Both the position numbers and the translations under genes were made by a program. The notes below the pieces were generated by a model. It saw only the letters and a program-made list of their open reading frames with translations. It had not been told where the DNA came from and made no database searches. Shown in pieces: positions 56,808-64,000 of a stretch of DNA of 64,000 nucleotides. The first letter of the stretch is position 1; each line of letters begins with the position of its first letter. The stretch is from Antennarius striatus (lineage: Eukaryota; Chordata; Actinopteri; Lophiiformes; Antennariidae), in NCBI RefSeq assembly GCF_040054535.1, contig NC_090792.1:1783001-1847000 (forward strand). Reading direction: 5' to 3'.

Positions 56808-59800
56808 ACGTGACCAGGAAATGGACCAAGAGTGTCTCATTCCTGGTGTCAAACCTCTCAAAAACCAGAGTTAACATCAGAAGCGTCTCACCTGGAGAAG
56901 AAGGAGAAGAAGAACTGGTCCAAAGTCCTACTGATTCCACTGTCAGTGATGGTTGAGGTTCATGTTGGTCCACTGGGTCCTTCTGTCTGCTCACCAGCTT
57001 TATGGAGATGATTATTTCCTTTTCCAGCAGGACTTGGTATCAGAAACTACCAGGAACCGGTTTTGCTGTTCCTGATTTACCAGGCAGCTCCCCCGACCTG
57101 AACTCTGTGGAGAATCTGCGTAGTTTGAAATACCAGATTTTTGATTTTCATGGACTCTAAACAATAGTTGTTCAAATTAAAAAAGGTTGAAATTGAACCG
57201 TTCTTGTTCAGCCCTGTGGGTGTAGACCAAAGGTCCGATTCTCTCAGTCTCCTCTGAATAGTTGATGTACAGATGTGTCTGCTGCCAGAACTCTATGTGG
57301 CGTCTATCTGGGCGCTAGTCTGAGCTGCTGGTCATCAATAGAAGTTCACGGGTTTGTGCAGCTGTTATCCGAGCAAAGGGGGGGTTACTTTGAGGAATCT
57401 CAGATATAAAACATATTCAGAGTTGTTAATCTTTTTTTTTTTACAGCATAATTCCATGTATATTTCTTCATAGTCTTATTTAGTCTAATTATGATCTCCA
57501 TCAACTTTTAGGACACGACCTTGCGTGTGATGCGACAGAACTTTGTGTTTATAATAAGCCATAATAAATATAATATAACATGGCACCCGAGCTTCATGTC
57601 AGACGAATGTGATGTTTTGTGAGTGATGTTCAATTGGGTGTAAAACCAGAAAGCAGCGCCCCAACATGAGTGTTTCTGTGGTCTTCCAGCTCTGCTGCAG
57701 CCCAACCACTCGTCTAAGATGAACCCCGTCATCGCTGACGTGGTGTCGCTGGCCAGCGGTTCAGCCGCTCAGCCCAGCGTGTCTGCAGACACTGCTCTGA
57801 CCGGTCAGTTCACACACACACACACACACACACACACAGATGTCATCTCCTGCCTCACACATTTAACCTAAAGAAAGATTTTACTGGTCTGGTTTAACAC
57901 CATCTCATACGGGATTAAACGGTTCGTTCCTCACTCTGGATTGTTGGTGGTTATGTTGTGTTTCTCTTTTGCAGGAGCACTGCCGACGTCCAGCATTGAC
58001 GGCAAGAACCTAGACCATGTATGTTTTATGTCTGTGTGTATTTTTCCTGTGTATAACTGCAGAACATGACTTAAAACTGCTAAATTGTGAAAAACCGTAG
58101 CACCAGTGTGTCTGAATCGATGTGGTTTGGTGAGGAATAGCATTAGCAGCGTTTTGACTGACTGTGAACCCGCTCCGATCTTCATCGTTCACCTTTCCCG
58201 TCTTGTTGTTCACGTGTGTGTCCAGGCCAGTACTCAAACCGATGCCATGCGAGTGCCTGTGTCGCGTAAACGCCAAATGAAGAACAAGTCGGTTCTGTGT
58301 CGTCCCTTCACGATGGATCAGGAGAGCTTTTGCCAGCTGTCGGAACCTTCCACAGAACCAGCAGGTAGCTACAAAAAAAACCCGTTTGTTGGAGTTCTGT
58401 TTCAAACAAGACACAGATTGACTGCAGAGCAGGACTGTGTGTCGTCTGCTAGCTTACATACTGAAAATACTCAGGGGATTATAGTTACAGAAAGTAACTC
58501 AGAGACATTTGAAACATCAAGGGATGAAGTATTAGAATGATTCTCGACACAGCAGAGCGTTTACAGTATTTTCCGCACTATAAGGCGCTCTGGATTACAA
58601 GGCGCACCTTCAACGAACGACCCATTTTCAAAACTGTTTTCATATACAAGCAAGCCTTGGTTTTCAAACGCTTTGGACATCGGACAAATCGGAATTCGAC
58701 CAAAAAATTCTGAATTTTTTTGACTTAGAAGTCGAAAAAAATTTGGAAGTCGAACGCCAAACAAACGCAGTAACATCCATCCTCCTCTCCCTCTCCAACA
58801 TTCACGTATGCCAACTGCTCACCACCGCAAAGGTAAAAATTCTCATCTTTATTGCTCTTATGCTTTAACTGTAATGTGTTTTTTATTTAAGTTTACTGTA
58901 TTCAATAATTTTTCACTTAATTTGCGTTCCGTTGCCTCTGGTACGAGTTACGGTACCGTAAACTTCTATCCAAAAAATGACGGTAACTCGTACCTCAGGC
59001 TAACCTGATTACGTCCATGTTTTTTTTCTTCCTTTCTCGTGTTTGCTTCTTTCTTTTACATGTCTTTGATATGTTTTATGAATATACAATTTGATATATA
59101 AATGACATTATGAAATAACATACAGTACACTGATACAGCGGCAGAAAATAGATGTGTATTATGTTGAAAAAAGGTAGTTTTCTAGCATCTTGGAACGGAT
59201 TAAGACCATTTACATTCTTTGTAATGGGAAAAATGTATTTGGAATTCAAACAAATCGCTATTCAAACAGCCTTCAGGAACGAATTGTGGTCGGAAACCGA
59301 GGTTTGCCTGTATAAGGCGCACTGTCAGTTTTTGAGAAAGTTAAAAGCTTTAAGATGCGCCTTATAGTGCGGAAAAAACTGTAATCCAGTTAGTTTTTTT
59401 GTTCAGTGTTAACGTCAATCGGCTGACGCTGAATCTTCAGTCCTGCTCCGTGTCTGGAGAAAACATTCCGACACATCTCGTGTCATTGACCCTTCAAAAC
59501 CACAGTCGGTTGTTTAGTATTATGGCTCCTCTTGTAGGAACTCAGTTTTTAAAATGTTCACGTCACACAAATCAGATGAACCAATTACAGTTAAAATAAG
59601 AAACTGTCAGAAAAACAAAGACAGTTTAATGCAGTGCTTTTTGGAAGAAGAATGTTGATGCATTGGGCTAATAATGATCTCATAAAATACACAGCTTTTG
59701 CAGTACAGGAAGACACAAATAAGTCTAATATTATATTTTTGTGTAATGTTTTGTTTTTGTCAGTTTTTATCCATACTAAAATTTTATTTATCAGTGTTTT

Positions 59801-62354
59801 AACAATCATTTAATTAATATCTTGTTGAAGTAGCCCTGACAGAAGTAACCATGCGCCTTCTCGCCGTGTGTGTCTCTGTTACGCGCCATCTAATGCATTT
59901 ATTTTCTTCTGGTTCATCCAATTATTCGGTGTTCACAACCAGCTGTTTCAATAAGTGCACCAACTCTGGTAGATAGCTCCATGCAAGCTGGCCGGTCCAC
60001 AGTGGACGCATCCACGTCCCCAGAGCCTTCAGCAAAAGTTCGTCAAGAATCTCCAGCGTGCAAAGGTGTGCCAGCGCGCCTGAGCGGACGCCATTTCCTG
60101 GGAAAGAGGGATGTCGAGTCTGACTGCAGGGTGTGTTCGCATCACAAGAGGAAAAGAACGGAGGAAGAGGAGCATCAGAAGAAGATGCAGAAGACAGAAA
60201 AGCCAGAGAGGAACGATGGAGTTAAGTCACATGATGAGAACGAGGGGGAGGAGCCCCGTGAGCGGGACGACGGTCAGCAGACGAGCGAGACGCTCAGGAG
60301 TCAGACGTCGTTTTACTGTAAGACGTGTCCAGGAGAGCCCAGCCTGTGTGCAGTGCCCTGTTTTGAACTCTACCACACCAGACTGATCTACAGAACATTT
60401 CCTGAACCAGAACCACAAGGTGAGCCTGCAGACCAACGCGACACAGCACAACACACTCAACATACTTAACCCTTGGGAACTGTTTGGGCCCAAAAGGGAC
60501 TTTTTTGTTGCTTTTATGCATTTCTCTCCCAGTAAATCAGTCAGTTAAAAGGCTGACATTTTGCCAGTAATTTTCTTTCATCATTATTTTCTAAAATTTA
60601 TTGATTATTTAATTTTTTAAGATTTTCTAAATTCCTTAATGCCTGTCATTGGAAGTGTATACAGCAGCAGATTTTCACTGTGTACACACAATACCTACAA
60701 TGGTCAAAAATTATCCGGTTGAGTCCGATTATAACCACATATTTTTCATATGTCTCGGACTTTCGTGAGACACAAAAGTGCTTTAAGCAGTCTATCAGAG
60801 CGTGGGGAAAGGTAATACAGATAGAAGGTGGTTTAATATCAGTATGGGGGGGTTCATAAACGTTTATGTAAATAATAAGATAAATAGTTTGTCGCTATAA
60901 AGCGTGATTCGTGATTCGCGAGTAGTTCCTTGAACGCATTAACCGTAAAGAACGGGGGCACACTTTATATTATATATTTATATATGTATACAGTGCTATG
61001 TACAATAATGCTGACATGTTATTATAAAACCTGATCTTCATTGTCTGCAGCAAGACACTGCCCCCACAATAACTCCACAATCACCCCACAACCCAGACAC
61101 CGACCCACTGTCTGTGTTTACACACCTGCAAAAACGTGTCTCTACATTCATCCAATAGTTGTAAAGTCTGTTAAACTGCACCAAGTTTTGGAAATATTCC
61201 ATATTTTGTTTTTTTTCCCATTGGAAAAAAAATAAGGTTCTAATGGCAAATCCCATATAAACAAATATAATAATAAAAAATATATGATAAACTTTATATC
61301 TATGGATAGGTCTGAAGTAATGGAAAAGATCTGATGCATTGAAAGAAAAAATAATATTACTGGGTTTTTTTACACTTTTATGAGACGGCCTTTTTGTGAC
61401 CCGATCAGGTAATGTGTATAGCCGTTTTAATAGGTCCCTGACGGTTAATATCACAATGCAACATGAAATAACAACAGCTTTGTTTATTCTATATGGTATG
61501 TTGAACATTTTTGGGATTTTTTTGCAGCATGTGCAAATAACTACTTCTGCATCTTTGCTGATTTCAAGTTAAATTCATCTGACTTCTTAAGAGGGTCGAG
61601 TGTGTCACCCAACTTTTCCTCTCCACAGCCTGCTGATCCACCGACACGGAAGTCGTTCCCTGTTGTGAATCGGGGACAAAGGACGACAGCTGGTCACGAC
61701 TGAACGATGTTAAGATCTTAACTTGCATTTTTTGGAGGTTTTTTGAAGTTGAAACCAAAGTCGTTGTTGACAGTAATTTAGTTTGAAATACTTCAATTGG
61801 AAAATGTGCTGCTAGGTGAGCTTCCTTGACTGAAATACTGGATTAGTGTTAAAGCCATTGCTTGTGTTTCTTTCTGCTGTTGCACTACGTTCTGGTGTGA
61901 ATTGAAAACAAGCTAAAGGTGTGAGTTTCCTTCCTCGGATGTGAAACAAGTCATCGTCATGTTGGTGGACATTTGAGTCGATCGCAGCCCAGTTTTACGT
62001 TTGTAAGGCTCATTTTTACATGTGTGTTCATTTGTTCGTTGTTCTTCCCATGATGAGTTGTGTTCACATGTTGTTGTCCACGGGTGTGTTATCACAAGGT
62101 AATGGATGTGAAATGTTGCATTTTGTTTAAGACTGTTAACGCCTGAATACAAATGTTCATGTTTTGTTAAAAGAAAAGCATCAATAAATTTAACTTTGGA
62201 GTAAAACGTCGTTTGTTTTTGATTAGTTCTCGGTTCCTTCAGTGTGATCACAAATAGGCGCAGGATCAAGAGTGATATTTCAAGTGAATTTGAGTTCATG
62301 TGTACAACTGGGACGAGCTCTACGCAGCCAGAGAGGACTGACGCAGCTGTTTCA

Positions 62355-62389
<35 letters not shown>

Positions 62390-64000
62390 CATCTGTGTCA
62401 GGGTCAGTGATGAGCTCCATCAATGAATCGCGGTGTGTTTTCACAAACGTGAACCTCTGCTGTCTGATCGCTTCGACTCCAGGATCTGAGGAATCGTGAT
62501 GTGATGTCAGAAGGCCGTTTCCACTAAAGCGTTATAGATTGAATGATTAATAGTGATAAGAGATTCAAGTGTGCATCAAAAACATAAATTCAGTGACGGT
62601 TATCTAATTCAACTTGTAAATCTGTAACTTTATGTTCGCAGAATGTTCGACTTTGCTCTGACATACACAACGTGTTGGTATGAAATTGTCGTGAAGCTAC
62701 ATGAACAAAACATTAGTCATTGATTATTGCTCTACTGTCTGATATCCATCACTCATACTTAAATAATAGATTTTTTTTGTTTTCTAAATGCATTCTGATC
62801 TGGTGTAACTTCAGAAACCTGGAAACATTGGATGTGTCCAGAAATTTTTTTTTTTTCATATTAATAATTAACATGTGTATGAGATAGAGGTCAGTATAAA
62901 CAGCATGGTTAGAACAATAAATGTAATGTGTGATTGATTGGTTCTTGTGTGGCTTTTCAGTCACAATAAATATCACACTAAATAGTTCTTAACTTATTTT
63001 TATGAATGTTTTATGAGAATGAAATAGTTTCCTAAACTTTAAGTTTACTCAAACACTAAAATGGACTTGATATTTTATTGAGATTGACATTAATATTCCT
63101 TTTATGATTTCCTCCTGTAGTTTCTATGAACCAGCTTTTTTGTGAACAGCTGGTTTTGACTCAAATCTCTCATTTTGAAAGTCATTAGTGAATAAATATT
63201 CCAATCTAATCATTTAAAAGATGTTTCTCTTTGTTTCTTATGTATTGATCTTCTTCCCTGTCTCTCTCTTCTTGTCCAGCTCGTTCTCCAGTTCGTTCCT
63301 CAGCAGAGGAGAAGGTGAAGGTTGTAATGGTGCCTGTCCCAGTTCCAGTCTTCATCCCAGTGCCTATGAAGATGTACTCCCACCACACACCCGTCCCCTT
63401 CACCGTCCCCTTAGCTGTACGTCCCATTACCGTAGAAATTCTGTCAATTCATGAGGATATGATCAAATATTGACGCCTTTTTTTTCTCTGTTTTCAGGTG
63501 CCAGTGCCCCTCGTGATACCACCACAGAACAAAGATATGAAAGATGTGGTTGTCCAATCAGAGTGTTTGGCTGAAGAGAAGGAAATACAGACGAATGAGC
63601 TCATGTCAAGTGCCGGTGAGGGTTGGTGGACGTTCATTGTTACTTCAGTATTTATCTGTAATGATCACTGAAGGAATACGACGAGAATATACTCCCTGGT
63701 GTGTCTACTGTATTTCCAATCATGTTGAAGTTGGTAAGGTTATTAGTGCGATGACACAAATGTCACATCTGTTTGTTTTTCTGCCTGTGACAGAACACAG
63801 TCCTCAGTGTGGGGGTGTGAAGACGGATGAGGTCACCCCCAATGTCCATGAACAGGAGACGCAAGAAGCAGCACCAGTTGCGCCGCCACTTCCTGTGAGC
63901 CCAGAGTCCACGGACCCCCCCCATGTGGACGCCCAATCAGAGCAGAGCACGACGTGGAGTGATCCACCACCCACCAGCATGGAGCAGCTGCCCTCCTCCT
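43719..64000 (+). CDS. zmym4: MYM-type zinc-finger protein ZMYM4, 5' part (runs off the window)
   Basis: Exons (phases agree throughout): 43719-43757, 45600-46176, 47617-47666, 47752-47877, 47978-48041, 49189-49388, 49546-49667, 50909-51143, 51245-51460, 54708-54858, 54956-55071, 55160-55522, 55606-55756, 55855-56030, 56125-56302, 57690-57803, 57975-58018, 58226-58364, 59943-60419, 63280-63416, 63498-63615, 63794 to the end. ZMYM4 is a nuclear protein of the ZMYM2/3/4 group. After an acidic exon 2 come SUMO-consensus words (NIKDEPID, IRQIKEEL). Successive MYM/FCS fingers follow from exon 6 to 15 (CSGCCK, STQLFCSTVCLTG, NCCEGCGLYC, PQYHLAMVDGTIRNFCS, GGRMEEFCRPHCMSQYTVLY). Later words are PVIADVVSLASG, ASTQTDA and VPVPVPVFIPVPM. 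Exon 19 adds a piggyBac-like domain. The C-terminal Crypton-derived domain would lie beyond the window. Confidence 0.9.
46438..46815 (+). repeat. Dispersed MITE family B, copy 3 (zmym4 intron 2)
   Basis: From CGGGTTCTTTAGTGCTAC and CGCATCAACGCATGCGGATT to CTCGAGTAACGAGGGATCAC TG. It contains GTGAGACACAAAAGTGCTTA and AAGGTGGTTTAATATCTGTG. Confidence 0.7.
48330..48730 (-). repeat. Dispersed repeat family A, copy 6 (zmym4 intron 5)
   Basis: Minus orientation, from TTGTCCGTCCGTTAGTCCAC to GGGATGTTGCAGTCTCTGAC. The half-site block reads TGACCTTGACCTTGAG then AAAACTAGGTCAAGGTCAT. Confidence 0.75.
49841..50770 (-). mobile_element. Non-autonomous Tigger/pogo element (zmym4 intron 7)
   Basis: This 930 bp element lies between TA dinucleotides. 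The termini are CAGCGGTACCTCTACTTAC and, inverted, CAGTGGTACCTCTACTGAC. A minus-strand piece at 50232-50429 keeps only the N-terminus of a pogo-type transposase: MDPKKVTEKRGK, then EMIEKPEKGMRLVDLSKEYG and RNASTITTLLKQK, a helix-turn-helix. The catalytic domain is absent, so the element could move only with a transposase from elsewhere. Confidence 0.85.
51490..51550 (-). repeat. LINE tail fragment (matches 5702-5760)
   Basis: AGTAGAACTTTATTGTTCCG then TCAGGGAAATTAATTTCTCT is like the piece near 5702 and reads as the complement of a LINE 3' end. Confidence 0.5.
51590..54115 (+). mobile_element. Decayed piggyBac transposon (zmym4 intron 9)
   Basis: A transposase relic at 52286-53865 is flanked by similar palindromic subterminal blocks: GTATCATATATGATAC at 51605-51620 and GTATCAAATATGATAC near 54046-54061. 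A related GTATCAACTTTGATAC lies near 51954. I could not fix TTAA target sites or exact termini, so the limits are approximate. The element is in the same orientation as zmym4. Confidence 0.7.
52286..53865 (+). pseudogene. piggyBac transposase, broken
   Basis: The acidic N-terminus begins at 52286 (MVKKYSVEDALEWIMDG) and stops in frame at 52598-52600. The DDE_Tnp_1_7 core follows in other frames. Recognisable words are NAQEIEIFLGIYMHMELVQM, RDRFLNLVTLIHFQDHLN, AVDEITVPFKGKSHLRCYMP (first Asp), KVFADNFFTSVPLVEHLKQR (second Asp) and VDTYNRLMGGGDLLDM (third Asp region). The C-terminal cysteine-rich domain reads RCKHCVGHFAHVYCEKC then LCLNKDRNYFQAYH. Frames change at about 52600, 53130 and 53600, so it is inactive. 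Confidence 0.9.
54413..54648. repeat. Foldback MITE (family C), copy 4 (zmym4 intron 9)
   Basis: Starts CAGTATTTTCCACACTATAA and ends GTCTTATAGTGCGGAAAATA. The centre holds three partly repeated AAGGCGCACTGGATTATAAG units, so it appears internally duplicated compared with the other copies. Confidence 0.8.
56766..56806 (+). repeat. (CA)n microsatellite in zmym4 intron 15
   Basis: About 19 CA units with one CT interruption. Confidence 0.9.
57811..57838 (+). repeat. (CA)n microsatellite next to the zmym4 exon 16 donor
   Basis: About 13 CA units begin seven bases after the donor GTCAGT. Confidence 0.9.
58565..59384. repeat. Foldback MITE (family C), copy 5, split by another element
   Basis: The left half (58565-58646) starts CAGTATTTTCCGCACTATAA. 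The right half (59311-59384) ends GCGCCTTATAGTGCGGAAAA. The parts join at CATATA/TAAGGCGCACTG, as in the intact copy at 40496-40652. A 664 bp element lies between them. Confidence 0.8.
58647..59310. mobile_element. Tigger/pogo-like MITE nested in the foldback MITE
   Basis: The termini are CAAGCAAGCCTTGGTTTTC and, inverted, CAGGCAAACCTCGGTTTCC, with TA on both sides. Subterminal GGAATTCGACC / GGAATTCAAAC and GGAACGGATTAA words are typical of such elements. No transposase word was found, so it is non-autonomous. Confidence 0.75.
59943..60419 (+). other. zmym4 exon 19: piggyBac-derived C-terminal domain
   Basis: The exon is 477 bp (159 codons) and is flanked by phase-1 introns. Its residues include RLSGRHFL, then DCRVCSHHKRKR, a charged spacer of about 57 residues, and FYCKTCPGEPSLCAVPCFEL YHT. 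This order (RLxxRHF, CxxC, YCxxCP, LCxxPCFxxYHT) is the C-terminal end of PGBD-type piggyBac transposases, with the loop between the Cys pairs expanded. My recollection of human ZMYM4 has no such stretch between the STQTD region and the VPVPVPVFVPIP region. The acceptor has a weak pyrimidine tract, so cassette use is possible. Confidence 0.75.
60740..60965 (+). repeat. Dispersed MITE family B, copy 4, truncated (zmym4 intron 19)
   Basis: CGGACTTTCGTGAGACACAA and AGGTGGTTTAATATCAGTAT are present. The left part of the unit is missing. Confidence 0.65.
62183..62188 (+). terminator. Candidate poly(A) signal AATAAA within zmym4 intron 19
   Basis: AATAAA is followed by GT-rich sequence (GTCGTTTGTTTTTG at about 62208). 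Acceptor-like TGCAG and CCACAG sites lie upstream at 61530 and 61628. This could end a shortened zmym4 transcript, but intronic AATAAA also occurs by chance. Confidence 0.25.
62357..62386 (+). repeat. (CA)n microsatellite in zmym4 intron 19
   Basis: About 15 CA units. Confidence 0.9.

Overview
This window is nuclear DNA from a vertebrate, most likely a percomorph-type teleost. The genes have short GT-AG introns and their closest recognisable relatives are vertebrate genes. The intergenic and intronic DNA is full of CA/TG microsatellites and of fish-style repeats: a Ty3/Gypsy LTR element of the Gmr1 domain order, Tigger/pogo and piggyBac DNA transposons, RTE-type LINE pieces, MITEs and SINE-like tails. 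There is no bacterial, phage or CRISPR content.

Gene layout, left to right: gpr135 (minus, 2490-3821), an orphan GPCR; jkamp (plus, 6454-10061, seven coding exons), an ER membrane protein of the proteasome/ERAD and JNK axis; fam241a (minus, 12335-14152), a small membrane protein; a short C2H2 zinc-finger gene (minus, 16587-17228) with a decayed zinc-finger remnant 3' of it; an 8.8 kb LTR retrotransposon (18753-27586) split by a 2.3 kb Tigger; an SLC7 light-chain amino-acid transporter (plus, 31085-35984); adprs (minus, 37927-41069), the ADP-ribosyl-serine hydrolase ARH3; and zmym4 (plus, from 43719 past the window end), an MYM-type zinc-finger protein with 22 coding exons in view. slc7 and adprs are convergent; adprs and zmym4 are divergent. 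These genes do not form one pathway. From memory of the human map, gpr135/jkamp match 14q23, adprs/zmym4 match 1p34 and fam241a matches 4q25, so the window looks like a mosaic of ancestral linkage blocks.

The most interesting points are these. (1) The LTR element has integrase before reverse transcriptase (Gmr1 order), carries Gly where the first catalytic Asp of integrase is expected, and was hit by a Tigger inside gag; gag resumes in the same frame once the Tigger and one TA are discounted. (2) zmym4 exon 19 (59943-60419) is a symmetric phase 1-1 exon that carries the C-terminal signature of a piggyBac transposase, and a separate, decayed piggyBac copy lies in intron 9. (3) The jkamp exon 3 splice donor is the first GT of a 56-unit GT microsatellite. 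(4) A dispersed repeat present in at least six places carries inverted nuclear-receptor half-sites. Several cases of repeat-in-repeat nesting give a relative order of insertion.

Exon limits were set by hand from similarity, GT-AG sites and phase continuity. All family names come from recalled family features, not from a search.
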